Origin: an uncultured Lachnospiraceae bacterium
Lineage (GTDB): Bacteria; Bacillota; Clostridia; Lachnospirales; Lachnospiraceae
Direction of reading: 5' to 3'
Assembly (NCBI GenBank): GCA_947625135.1
Contig: CANQNE010000004.1
Location: forward strand, 1-64,000
Length of the DNA stretch: 64,000 bases
The position numbers and the translations under genes are program-made. Positions 34,901 to 43,578 of this stretch are shown here, piece by piece (the first letter of the stretch is position 1; each line of letters starts with the position of its first letter). Under the pieces are notes generated by a model, which saw nothing but the letters and a program-made list of their open reading frames with translations, had not been told where the DNA came from and did not search any database.

Positions 34901-35064
34901 TTTACGGAAATCGCTATAATTCATTTGGCACCCTGCACAATGCCGACGATGAGTACCGCTGGTACGGGCCGGATTCCTACCGGGTGACGGGAACGCAGTG
35001 GAGCGACAGCTATCTGGTGAAGCCAAACGGTATTTTGTCATCCATTTACATTTTGTACAAATAA
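31963..35064 (+). CDS. Large glycoside hydrolase, GH106-like (1033 aa)
   Basis: The N-terminal block GAPFWSWNCDVTEEMVDEQI, GMGGFHIHARTGL and YLYDEDRYPSGSAGG is characteristic of GH106-type alpha-L-rhamnosidase-like enzymes. The barrel extends to about residue 640, followed by a flavodoxin-like middle and two beta-sandwich domains (for example around LTLNGQQV and VFLNGESKG). No signal peptide is seen. Substrate assignment to rhamnosides rests on family resemblance only. AGGGGAGG precedes the start, and the gene belongs to the run of glycosidase genes from 26043. Confidence 0.78.
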   Translation: MLYQKNAENTLSKELFQNPDAIYRGAPFWSWNCDVTEEMVDEQIEVYRKMGMGGFHIHARTGLETPYMGKRFMELVKRADENAKKKGMFCYLYDEDRYPSGSAGGLVTEDLRYRQRFLLLSQEWNDSYCPDREEFDRQIAEGRKPMGYYITSYQVEVDEKGCLRHYARTAHDAPAGEGKRWHLYLRLAEESPWFNDQTYIDVLNPKAVERFIELTHERYYEALGEEFGRSVPSIFTDEPQMAGKFSFDTPFSNDNATLTYTDDMNDTYEAAYGTPLLDVLPEILWELPDGQISVHRYHYHDHLAERFASAFSDTLGNWCAAHDLALTGHFMSERSLFSQTLALSESMRLYRSFQIPGIDILTDAKEFTTAKQAASVARQYGREAVICECYGSMHWDIDFKGQKLQGDWLAALGITIRCHHLTFMSMEGEAKRDWPASIGYQIPWHTRYAYVEDHFARVNTALTRGKACVKVGVIYPIESYWISYGPNSQTRLQRDQLDENYDNIVKWLLYGSVDFDLIDESLLPGKCSMEEIGKSLPVGEMRYDVVLVPGLLTIRSTTLQRLEAFAKAGGQVIFAGHVPRLVDAVPCDRAEKLAAGCVVTEFQRAQILEALAPYRTVELRQKHGQLTENLIYQMREDGDNRWLFICHVNRKRTVVDVPALCRIRIAGCWKPTIYDTITGEIVSCPATQKDGDTFVERKMYGEDSLLLLLEPGEPDIHAQKQVLPDAPRHKIRTPDSYTLSEPNVLLLDFAEYAFDGGAWQEKRDILTIDNLFRKQLGLPRRQDKYTQPWRIPNEQPVHSVKLRFTFDSEIAVKGTKLAMERPENAVITLNGQQVAHQADGWFTDHCIQTVPLPEIRKGTNELILEIPFWRKTNLEWCYILGDFGVSLEGDYAYITEKPEKLHFGDVTRQKLPFYTGNITYLMTMEIPEDKERVIVEVPHFGGAVMEVFLNGESKGIIAYAPHKADLGPLPAGSYELSVVVYGNRYNSFGTLHNADDEYRWYGPDSYRVTGTQWSDSYLVKPNGILSSIYILYK

Positions 35065-35091
35065 AGAGTTTGAAGAAGGGACGGATCAGAG

Positions 35092-35505
35092 ATGAAAAAA
35101 GCGGCTGCATTGACGGCGGTTCTGGCTGCGCTGTTGTTGTTTGCGGGCTGCGGCGCAAGGCTTGCGGAAGGCTTTGACAAGCAGACGATCATTGATACTG
35201 CGGAGCAGATCATCACCGATATTCATGTGAAGGGCACCACGGAAGTGCTGACCCCTCTCATGCGGGAGGATTATCTGGAAAAATATCCCATGGAAAATAT
35301 GGAGGAGCAGGTACTGGAGCTTTTGAGCGGCAGCGGCAATTTTGTCACATTCGGACAGGAGTCAGTGGTGAGCAAGGCAAACCCGGATAATGAGGACGAA
35401 GAGCTGGCGGTAATTCTTGTGACGGCAGGGTACGAAAAGGGAGAGATCAATTATACCCTGACCTTTGACAAAGATATGAAAGTGATCAGTTTTTATGCGC
35501 AATGA
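35092..35505 (+). CDS. DUF3887-type lipoprotein (137 aa)
   Basis: A signal peptide with lipobox LLLFAGC (Cys about residue 20) indicates an outer-face lipoprotein. The remaining 115 residues form a DUF3887-like domain ending in YTLTFDKDMKVISFY. The same ending (YTISFDRDMKLQGFF) closes the protein at 59285-59932. The family function is unknown; a cystatin/NTF2-like fold is often suggested. It follows the GH106-like gene by 27 bases with AAGAAGGGA as ribosome site. Confidence 0.78.
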   Translation: MKKAAALTAVLAALLLFAGCGARLAEGFDKQTIIDTAEQIITDIHVKGTTEVLTPLMREDYLEKYPMENMEEQVLELLSGSGNFVTFGQESVVSKANPDNEDEELAVILVTAGYEKGEINYTLTFDKDMKVISFYAQ

Positions 35506-35545
35506 TATTTCCGGAAAAGATCCTGACAGTGAAAGAAGAGTACAG

Positions 35546-36439
35546 ATGGAAACGGAATTTAAGAAAGTAACATTGGAGGATAAACAGCGCATCGACGCTT
35601 ATCTGAAGTACAACGACAGCAGGAGCTGTGAACAGACCTTTGCCAATATTTATCTTTGGTCAAGGGAATATCCTATGGAGTTCGGTATCATGGAGGATTG
35701 CCTTGTATACCGCTCGGAGGGAAAAGATCCCTACTATTGTTTCCCCATTGGCCGGGGAGACAAAAGGGCGGCGGTGGAAGCCATTCGGCAGCTTTGCAGG
35801 GAATCCGGGAATTCTTTTCGGATGGCCTGTGTGACGCCGGAGCAGTTTGCGCTTTTGGAACAGTGGTTCCCGGAACAGTTCCAGATCACCTACAACCGGG
35901 ATATTGCGGATTATGTTTACGAAGGGGAAAAACTGCGCACGCTGGCGGGAAAAAAGCTGCACAGCAAGCGCAATCACATTAACCGGTTCCTGAACGATTA
36001 TGAAAACTGGAGTTATGAGCCCATCAGTGAAAGCAACCGGGAGGAGTGTTTTCAGATGGCCCAGCAGTGGCGGAAGGAAAATCAATGTGACGAGGACGAC
36101 GAAAAGAACGCGGAAATGTGCGTGAGCCTAAACGCCCTGCGCCTGATGGAGGAGCTTTCCCTCATTGGCGGCTTGCTGCGGCTGGACGGGCGGGTCATCG
36201 CATTTTCCATTGGGGAGCCGGTAACGGAAGATACCTTTGTGGTTCACATTGAGAAGGCATTGGGAGAGATACCGGGTGCCTATCCCATGATCAATCAGCA
36301 GTTTGCCATTCATGAGGCAGACGGATATGCGTATATCAACCGGGAGGATGATTCCGGGGAAGAAGGGCTCCGCCGTGCGAAGCTCTCTTATAAGCCGGCG
36401 TTTCTGGTGGAAAAGGGGTATGTGACGGAAAAGCCGTAA
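35546..36439 (+). CDS. DUF2156-family protein (297 aa)
   Basis: The sequence resembles DUF2156 proteins, which share the GNAT-like double domain of the lysyl-phosphatidylglycerol synthase (MprF) C-terminus. Seen are CEQTFANIYLWSREY, the KKLHSKRNHINRFLNDY block and the late AYINREDDSGEEGLRRAK segment. No membrane helices are present, so it is cytoplasmic. An aminoacyl- or acyl-transferase role is inferred. The start at 35546 follows GAAAGAAGAG; an earlier in-frame start would overlap the lipoprotein gene. Confidence 0.75.
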   Translation: METEFKKVTLEDKQRIDAYLKYNDSRSCEQTFANIYLWSREYPMEFGIMEDCLVYRSEGKDPYYCFPIGRGDKRAAVEAIRQLCRESGNSFRMACVTPEQFALLEQWFPEQFQITYNRDIADYVYEGEKLRTLAGKKLHSKRNHINRFLNDYENWSYEPISESNREECFQMAQQWRKENQCDEDDEKNAEMCVSLNALRLMEELSLIGGLLRLDGRVIAFSIGEPVTEDTFVVHIEKALGEIPGAYPMINQQFAIHEADGYAYINREDDSGEEGLRRAKLSYKPAFLVEKGYVTEKP

Positions 36440-36481
36440 GGACGGCGGCAGCGGTCAGAAGACCGGGGAACGGAGGAAAAC

Positions 36482-39400
36482 ATGTCGTTACAGTTTGTGA
36501 TCGGCAACAGTGGTTATGGAAAATCTACCTATCTCTATGATCAGGTGATCCGCCAGTCGGTTGCCAGCCCCAACAAAAATTATCTGTTTATCGTGCCGGA
36601 GCAGTTTACCATGCAGACGCAGAAAGAGTTTGTCCGCAGGCATCCCCGTCATGGCATTTTAAATATCGACGTATTGAGCTTTCAGAGACTTGCCTACCGC
36701 GTGTTTGACGAGGTAGGCGGTTTTTGCGTGCCCGTATTGGATGAAACGGGGAAAATGCTGGTGTTAAAGAAGGTGGCGGAAAACTGTAAAAAGCAGCTGA
36801 AGGTGCTTGGAAGCAGTATGAAAAAGCCGGGCACACTCGACGAATTAAAGTCCATCCTTTCAGAATTTACCCAATATCAGGTGACATCCCGGCAGCTGGA
36901 GGAATTGTCCCGGAACACAAAAAGTAAAGGGCTGCAATACAAGCTGCAGGATCTGCAGATTTTGTATGACGGCTTTTTTCAATATCTGGAGGATCATTTT
37001 ATCACCGGCGAGCAGGTACTGCAGGCCCTTTGCCAGGTCATTGACCGATCCCGGCTTGTGAGGGGAAGCGTGATCGTGCTGGACGGTTTTACGGGCTTTA
37101 CCCCGCTGCAGAACGCCTTGCTTCATCGTATGATGAGACTGTCTGAGCGGATGCTGGTGGCAGTTACCATAGACCGGAGGGCCGCCGGACGGGGACGGCT
37201 GCCGGAGCATGAGCTTTTTGCCCTCAGCGCAAAGACGATGGACACCCTGCGCCGGATTGCGGGAGAAGAGAGAGTAGAGATAGAGCCGGTGGTTTGTCTG
37301 GACGACCCGCAAAAAAGCAGGCTGTTTGCGGCTCCGGCTCTTCGCTATATGGAGCAGAACCTGTTCCGCGGCGTTGGAGGAAGCCATTATGCGGAACCGG
37401 CAGACGGGGAGATCCGCATTGTAGAGGCGTCCAATCCCGTCAGGGAGCTGACCTTTGCCGCAAGAGAGATCCGGCGGCTGGTGCGGGAGGAAGGGTACCG
37501 CTATAGTCAGATCGCGGTGGTGAGCGGCGGCATGGCACAGTATGCCGACTATCTGGAACGGATCTTTACCCAATATGAAATCCCGTTCTTTCTGGACAAT
37601 ACGGCGCCGCTTCTGATGAATCCCATGATCGATATGATACGGGCGCTTCTGCATATCGTGCCGGAACGGTTCTCTTACGAGAGCGTTTTCCGGTATTTCC
37701 GCTGCGGGCTTTCCGGGACGGAAAGATCGGACGTTGACCGGCTGGAAAATTACGTGCTTGCCCGGGGGATCAGAGGGCTGTCCATGTGGCAGGAGACATG
37801 GGTGCGCAAAACGGAGGGAATGGCGCCGGAGGATCTGGAAAGACTGAACGGACTTCGGCAGCAGTTTGTGGATGATATACAGCCTTTTGCGGAGGTATGC
37901 GGCAAAAAGGCGTCCACAGTGCGAGAAAAGACAGAGGCGCTCTATGCCTTTCTTGTAAAAAAGGACCTGCAGGGACAGCTGGAAAAGCAGCGGCAAAAGT
38001 TTGAAGAGCAGGGCCAGCTTGCCCGGGAAAAGGAATACGGGCAGATATATGAGATCGTGATGGATCTGCTGGATCAGTATGTGACGCTGCTGGGAGACGA
38101 GCAGATCAGTATGGGAGAATATACGGAAATTTTGGAGGCGGGACTGTCGGCGCCAAAGGTAGGTATGCTGCCCCCGGGAACCGACTATGTGACGGCAGGC
38201 GATATTGAGCGTACCCGGCTTACAGATATTTCCCTGTTGTTTTTTGTGGGCGTCAACGACGGCATCGTGCCGAAAGCGGAAGCCGGCGGCGGGATCTTGT
38301 CTGAGCTGGAGCGGGAGGATCTGCGCAGTGAGGATCTGGAGCTTGCGCCCAATCGGCGGGAAAATTTTTTTATCCAGAAATTTTACCTGTATCTTTTGAT
38401 GACAAAGGCTTCAAAAAGGCTGTATCTTTCTTACAGCAGCGGAGGAATGGCGGGAGAGACGCTGCGGCCCTCCTATTTGATCCAGACGATGCTGCGGTTA
38501 TTCCCGGCCCTTTCGGTGGAGAAGCTGCCGGATGTGCCGGACGCGGCTAAGCTGGAGACGAAGGGGGAGATGCTGGACTGGCTGCGGACGGAATTTGGCA
38601 GAGAAAACCGGAGCGGCCTGGCAAGAGCGCTGTTTCAGGAAATGCTGGGGGAGAAGGAGCTGCGCTCTGCCCTGCTGCAGATGGAAAAGGCCCGAGGGTT
38701 TTCCGGCAGAGACGAGTCCATTGGAAGGCCCTTGGCACAAGCGCTTTACGGCGGCCTGAAGCGGGTCAGCGTCACAAGACTGGAAAATTATGCAGGCTGT
38801 CCATACGCCCATTTTCTGCGGTACGGACTGGAGCTGAAGGAGCGGGAGCTGTATCAGTTCACGCCTGTTGACAACGGAAATATTTTTCATGAGGCGCTGG
38901 AGCGCTATGCCGATACCCTGTCTCTGGAAGGGCTTTCCATGGCCGATCAGCTGGGGGAGCGGCAGATGGCGCTGGCGGATGCCTGTATTGAGGAGAGCCT
39001 GAGAAACGCAGGGGGAGAACGGCTGCTCTCCTCGGCAAGAGGACAGTATCACGTTCGGCGGATGAAACGGCTGATGCGGCGCACCGTGTGGGCCCTTGGC
39101 GTCCAGCTTCGGCGGGGCAGGTTTCAGACTGCGGATTTTGAACTGGATTTCTCAGGGGAAGGCGGCATTTATCCGGTGCCTTTATTTGAGGGGAAACAGA
39201 TCATGCAGCTGGGGGGACGGATCGACCGCATGGATATATTGGATGAGGAAGATCGACGCTATCTGCGGATTATTGATTATAAAACAGGAAAGCAGGAGTT
39301 TTCCCTGCTGAAATTTTATCACGGATTGCAGCTGCAGCTGGTGGTTTATCTGCAGGCCGCCATGCGGCTGGAAAAGCAGAGACACCCGGAAAAACAGATG

Positions 39401-39910
39401 ATTCCGGCCGGCATGTTTTACTACCGGTTGGAGGATCCACTTTTGAAGGGGAGAGAGTTTCCGGAGGAAGAGCGTCAGGAGCAGCTGCTGAAAAAACTGC
39501 GGCTGGACGGCTATGTGAACGGAGACATGGGTATCGTGGAAAAAATGGACGCCACGATAGAAGGGACTTCCTCGGTGATCCCGGTAACTTATAAAAAGGA
39601 CGGCGGCTTTGCAAAGAGCAAGACAAAAGCGGTTACGGACAGCCAGATGAAGATGATGATGGCCCACAGTGACCGGATCCTCCGCCGTCTGGGAGAGGAA
39701 ATTTTATCCGGCGGGACGGCGGCGGCGCCTTACCGGCTGGATCAGGAAAACCAATGCGGTTTCTGCCGGTTCCACAGCGTCTGCGGCTTTGACCGCAAGC
39801 TGTCCTGCTATACTTACCGGCGGCTGCCAAAGCTGGATAAAGAAACAATATGGGAAAGAATGGAGGCGGCGCAGTGGAGCGACAATGGACCGAAAACCAG
39901 CGGCAGGTGA
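36482..39910 (+). CDS. addB: ATP-dependent nuclease subunit AddB
   Basis: AddB with AddA forms the helicase-nuclease that resects double-strand breaks for RecA repair. The vestigial P-loop GNSGYGKST is at residues 8-16. The C-terminal RecB-type nuclease has GGRIDRMDIL and IIDYKTGKQ. The four iron-sulfur cysteines are present: one in AGCPYAHFLRYG before the nuclease and three in CGFCRFHSVCGF near the end. The length of 1142 is normal. GGAGG precedes the start, and the end overlaps addA. Confidence 0.95.
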   Translation: MSLQFVIGNSGYGKSTYLYDQVIRQSVASPNKNYLFIVPEQFTMQTQKEFVRRHPRHGILNIDVLSFQRLAYRVFDEVGGFCVPVLDETGKMLVLKKVAENCKKQLKVLGSSMKKPGTLDELKSILSEFTQYQVTSRQLEELSRNTKSKGLQYKLQDLQILYDGFFQYLEDHFITGEQVLQALCQVIDRSRLVRGSVIVLDGFTGFTPLQNALLHRMMRLSERMLVAVTIDRRAAGRGRLPEHELFALSAKTMDTLRRIAGEERVEIEPVVCLDDPQKSRLFAAPALRYMEQNLFRGVGGSHYAEPADGEIRIVEASNPVRELTFAAREIRRLVREEGYRYSQIAVVSGGMAQYADYLERIFTQYEIPFFLDNTAPLLMNPMIDMIRALLHIVPERFSYESVFRYFRCGLSGTERSDVDRLENYVLARGIRGLSMWQETWVRKTEGMAPEDLERLNGLRQQFVDDIQPFAEVCGKKASTVREKTEALYAFLVKKDLQGQLEKQRQKFEEQGQLAREKEYGQIYEIVMDLLDQYVTLLGDEQISMGEYTEILEAGLSAPKVGMLPPGTDYVTAGDIERTRLTDISLLFFVGVNDGIVPKAEAGGGILSELEREDLRSEDLELAPNRRENFFIQKFYLYLLMTKASKRLYLSYSSGGMAGETLRPSYLIQTMLRLFPALSVEKLPDVPDAAKLETKGEMLDWLRTEFGRENRSGLARALFQEMLGEKELRSALLQMEKARGFSGRDESIGRPLAQALYGGLKRVSVTRLENYAGCPYAHFLRYGLELKERELYQFTPVDNGNIFHEALERYADTLSLEGLSMADQLGERQMALADACIEESLRNAGGERLLSSARGQYHVRRMKRLMRRTVWALGVQLRRGRFQTADFELDFSGEGGIYPVPLFEGKQIMQLGGRIDRMDILDEEDRRYLRIIDYKTGKQEFSLLKFYHGLQLQLVVYLQAAMRLEKQRHPEKQMIPAGMFYYRLEDPLLKGREFPEEERQEQLLKKLRLDGYVNGDMGIVEKMDATIEGTSSVIPVTYKKDGGFAKSKTKAVTDSQMKMMMAHSDRILRRLGEEILSGGTAAAPYRLDQENQCGFCRFHSVCGFDRKLSCYTYRRLPKLDKETIWERMEAAQWSDNGPKTSGR

Positions 39911-42900
39911 TCGACGCCAGAGACAGGAACCTGCTGGTTTCCGCGGCGGCAGGCTCAGGGAAGACTGCCGTGCTGGTAGAACATATCCTTTCCCTTGTGC
40001 TGGATAAGGACAGACCGGTGGATATTGACCGGATGCTGGTGGTGACATTTACCAAAGCTGCCGCGGCGGAAATGCGGGAGCGGATCGGGCAGGAGCTGGA
40101 GCGCCGGCTGGCGCTGTCGCCGGAAGATGACAATCTCCAAAGGCAGATGACCCTTCTACACCATGGGCAGATCTGCACGATAGACAGCTTCTGCACTTAC
40201 ATTCTGCGAAATTATTTTTATGAGATCGACATGGATCCCGGCTTTCGTGTGGCGGACGAGGGGGAGCTTCGCCTGTTGAAGGAAGATGTGGTAAAGGAGC
40301 TTCTGGAAGCCTATTATGAAAAAGCAGACCCCCAGTTTCTGGAATTTATAGAGTATTTTGCTACAGGGCGGGGAGACGAAAATATCGAAGCGCTGATTCT
40401 GAAGCTCTATGGGTTTGCAGACAGTCATCCTGATCCGGAAGGGTGGCTGTTGAAATGCAGGGACGCGTATGAGCCGGAGAATGTGGAACAGATACGGGAA
40501 ACGCCGGTAGGCAGACTGCTGACGGCGCAGGTGTCCGCTGTTCTGGAGGGACTTGCCGGGGACTGCCGGGAGCTTGCGCAGCTGATTTGTCAGGAGGACG
40601 GCCCCGGATATTATCTGGAAGCCTTCCGGATTGAACAGGAGACGGTGGAGAAGATGAGGAAAACCGCCGACTGGGATAAGTGGTATGAGGCGCTGCGGGA
40701 TCGAAAGAGCAAGCGTCTGCTCACGCCTAAAAGTGCGGAGGGCAGCGAGGAGAAAAGGCTGCAGGCGGCGGAGAAGATCCGGCAGATCAGAGAGGCGCTG
40801 AAGTCTCTGCAGGCGGATTATTTTGCGGAGCCGCCGGAAAAGATCGGGGAAGAGCTGGCGCTTGCAAAGCCCGCTGTTTCTATGCTTATTGAATTGACCC
40901 TTGGATTCCGGCAGCGATTTGCAGAGAAGAAAAAAGAAAAAAACATACTGGATTTTTCAGATCTGGAGCATGGCGCGCTTGCGGTGTTTACCGATGAAGA
41001 AGGGAAACCTACGGAAACGGCGCTGCGCTTCCGGGAATATTTTGAAGAGATCATGATCGACGAATATCAGGACAGCAACCTGCTGCAGGAGCGGATCCTT
41101 ACGGCCATTTCCAGAGGGAACAACCTGTTTATGGTAGGGGATGTCAAGCAGAGCATATACCGGTTTCGAAAGGCCCGGCCGGAGCTGTTCACGGAAAAAC
41201 TGGCCCGGTATACGAAGGAAATCTCCCCAAATCAGACAATCGGTCTGGGAAAAAATTTCCGCAGCCGCAGGCAGGTGCTTGACAGCGTCAACCGGGTTTT
41301 TGAGAACCTGATGCAAAAGGAAGTCGGGGGCGTTGCGTATGATGAGGAAGCGGCTCTCTTTTATGGCGCCGGCTATGAGAGAGAAGCAGACGACGCTTAC
41401 CGGACGGAGGTGCTGCATTTTTCGTCGGAAAATCTTTCCGAGGAAGCCCGGCGGCCGGAGGCCATCGACGGGGAGGCAAGTATGATCGCCTCTCGCATTT
41501 TTGCCCTGACGGACAAAAAGACGGGACTTTTGATTCAGGGAGAGGAAGGAGAAAGAATTGCCCGGTACAGGGATATTGTGATCCTGCTCCGCAGTCAGGA
41601 GCAGTGGGCGGAGCGCTTTGTGGACGTGCTGATGGAAGAGGGGATTCCCGCTTACGCGCAGTCCTCCGCAGGCTTTTATGAAACAAGGGAGATCCAGACG
41701 ATCTATCAGTATCTTTGCCTTATTGATAATGAACGGCAGGAGATCCCGCTGGCGGCGGCCCTCGCTTCCCCTATCGGGAATATGACTTCTGCGGAGCTTG
41801 CGATGATCAGGATCGCCTTTCCCCACGTTCCCTTTTATGAAGCTGCAAAGGCATACAGTCAGTACGGAACGGAGGAGGGGCTGCGGGATCGCCTGCAGCT
41901 GTTTTATGACCGGCTTGCCCATTTTCGGGATCTGGTTCCCTATACCCAGATCCATGAGCTGCTCTGGAACATTTACGACGAGACCGGATTTTACCATTAT
42001 GCCGCCTCCATGCCGGGCGGGACGCTCAGGCAGGCCAATCTGGATCTGCTGGTAGATCAGGCGATCTCTTTTGAGGCCACCAGCTACAAGGGGCTGTTCC
42101 ATTTTCTCCGTTATGTGGAGCAGATCAGAAAATACGAGATCGATATCGGGGAAGCCTCCGCAGTGCAGGAATCCATGGATGCCGTCCGCATTATGACGAT
42201 ACACAAGAGTAAGGGACTGGAGTTCCCTATTGTGTTCGTGGCGGGGCTGGGCAAGCAGTTCAACGATCAGGATGAACGGCAGTCGGTGGTGCTGCACAGT
42301 GAAAACGGCATCGGTATCGATATCGTGGATCCTTTGAAGCGGCTGCGGTATGTGTCGGTATTTAAGCAGGTTTTAAAGAGACAGAATCATTTGGAAAACC
42401 GCGGAGAAGAGCTGCGGGTCCTGTATGTGGCGATGACCCGGGCAAAGGAAAAGCTGATCCTCACCGGGGTACACAACGAGAAGGACGTGCTTCCGGAGGG
42501 CCCGGTCAAAAAGCCGGGGGCGCAGGACATCGTAAATGCCGCCGGAATGTGGCAGTGGCTGTGCAAGATTGTGGGGACTGATCCAAATGTATTTCTTTGC
42601 AGGGAGATGACGCCGGATTCCCAAGAGCCGGAGCAGCAGGGAGAACCGGAGAGAGCGCTCCGGGAGGCAGCGCCGAATACAGATTCGGATGCGCCCGGCG
42701 GAGAAAGCGGCGGGACGCAGGGGGAGGCGGCCCGGCTGAAGGAGCTGCTCACATCACGCCTTCGATATGAATATCCATACGGAGGCAGGGCTTATCATGC
42801 CAAGCTGTCTGTGTCGGAGCTGAAAAAACGATCCGGCCATGAACAGGACGACGGTCAGGGCGGGAAAATCAGCAAACGGCTTTATGAAGATCCCGTGCCC

Positions 42901-43476
42901 GTGCCGTATATCCCCGGCTTTGCGGCGGAGACAAAGGAAAATCGGGGAGCAGAGAGAGGCTCTGCTTATCATAAGCTGCTGGAATGTTTTGATTATACGC
43001 TGCCGGGAACGAGCCGGCAGATCAAAGCGTTTCTGGAGGATCTTGTGGCAGAAGGAAAAATGACCGCGGAGTGGGCTAAGGCCATCGATCCGGAAGATAT
43101 TGTGGGGTTTTTGCAGTCCGGGATTGGAAAGAGGATGAGAAAAGCCGCTCTTGCAGGATGCCTGAAGCGGGAGCAGCCCTTTGTGATCGGCATCCCGGCC
43201 AATGAGATTTACGGGGAGGCGCCAAAGGAGGAGCAGCTGCTGATTCAGGGGATCATTGACGCTTATTTTGTGGAAGACGGGCAGATCGTGATCGTGGACT
43301 ATAAGACGGACAGGGTGTCCGGCGAAAAGGGAGAGGAACAGCTTCTGGAGCTGTACCGGGTGCAGCTTGCCAGTTATGCCCGGGCGCTGACGCAGCTGAC
43401 CTGTATGCCGGTGAAGGAGGCCTGTATTTATTCCTTTGCACTGGGCCGGGAAATCCCCTGTACGCTTCCAAAATAA
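39874..43476 (+). CDS. addA: ATP-dependent helicase/nuclease subunit AddA
   Basis: UvrD-type helicase fused to a RecB-type nuclease. Walker A is SAAAGSGKTAV; VVTFTKAAAAEMRERI, DEYQDSN (motif II), VGDVKQSIYRFR and LYVAMTRAKEKL are the standard motifs. The nuclease active site is in IIDAYF and IVDYKTDRV near the C-terminus. The GTG start at 39874 is preferred because GGAGG lies seven bases upstream and the protein then begins VERQWTENQRQVI; an ATG at 39850 lacks a ribosome site. It overlaps addB by 37 bases. Confidence 0.95.
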   Translation: MERQWTENQRQVIDARDRNLLVSAAAGSGKTAVLVEHILSLVLDKDRPVDIDRMLVVTFTKAAAAEMRERIGQELERRLALSPEDDNLQRQMTLLHHGQICTIDSFCTYILRNYFYEIDMDPGFRVADEGELRLLKEDVVKELLEAYYEKADPQFLEFIEYFATGRGDENIEALILKLYGFADSHPDPEGWLLKCRDAYEPENVEQIRETPVGRLLTAQVSAVLEGLAGDCRELAQLICQEDGPGYYLEAFRIEQETVEKMRKTADWDKWYEALRDRKSKRLLTPKSAEGSEEKRLQAAEKIRQIREALKSLQADYFAEPPEKIGEELALAKPAVSMLIELTLGFRQRFAEKKKEKNILDFSDLEHGALAVFTDEEGKPTETALRFREYFEEIMIDEYQDSNLLQERILTAISRGNNLFMVGDVKQSIYRFRKARPELFTEKLARYTKEISPNQTIGLGKNFRSRRQVLDSVNRVFENLMQKEVGGVAYDEEAALFYGAGYEREADDAYRTEVLHFSSENLSEEARRPEAIDGEASMIASRIFALTDKKTGLLIQGEEGERIARYRDIVILLRSQEQWAERFVDVLMEEGIPAYAQSSAGFYETREIQTIYQYLCLIDNERQEIPLAAALASPIGNMTSAELAMIRIAFPHVPFYEAAKAYSQYGTEEGLRDRLQLFYDRLAHFRDLVPYTQIHELLWNIYDETGFYHYAASMPGGTLRQANLDLLVDQAISFEATSYKGLFHFLRYVEQIRKYEIDIGEASAVQESMDAVRIMTIHKSKGLEFPIVFVAGLGKQFNDQDERQSVVLHSENGIGIDIVDPLKRLRYVSVFKQVLKRQNHLENRGEELRVLYVAMTRAKEKLILTGVHNEKDVLPEGPVKKPGAQDIVNAAGMWQWLCKIVGTDPNVFLCREMTPDSQEPEQQGEPERALREAAPNTDSDAPGGESGGTQGEAARLKELLTSRLRYEYPYGGRAYHAKLSVSELKKRSGHEQDDGQGGKISKRLYEDPVPVPYIPGFAAETKENRGAERGSAYHKLLECFDYTLPGTSRQIKAFLEDLVAEGKMTAEWAKAIDPEDIVGFLQSGIGKRMRKAALAGCLKREQPFVIGIPANEIYGEAPKEEQLLIQGIIDAYFVEDGQIVIVDYKTDRVSGEKGEEQLLELYRVQLASYARALTQLTCMPVKEACIYSFALGREIPCTLPK

Positions 43477-43478
43477 CA

Positions 43479-43558
43479 GGGCCGTTACAAAATCCGTCCG
43501 GGGAAAGGATATGATCCGCTGTTTGCGGTACTTTCCCCGGGCGTATTTGCAACGGCCC
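43479..43558. terminator. Long interrupted hairpin between addA and argG
   Basis: GGGCCGTT, CAAA and CCGGGGAAAG on the left pair with CTTTCCCCGGG, TTTG and AACGGCCC on the right, separated by small bulges. It begins two bases after the addA stop and ends 20 bases before the convergent argG stop. It could end transcripts from both sides, although the T-run (43574-43580) is distant. Confidence 0.65.
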
Positions 43559-43578
43559 CGTCTGTCAGAACGCTTTTT

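Noticed and set aside
39850..39873. ATG at 39850 as the start of addA
   Set aside because: It has no ribosome site, whereas GTG at 39874 has GGAGG at seven bases and gives a family-like start.
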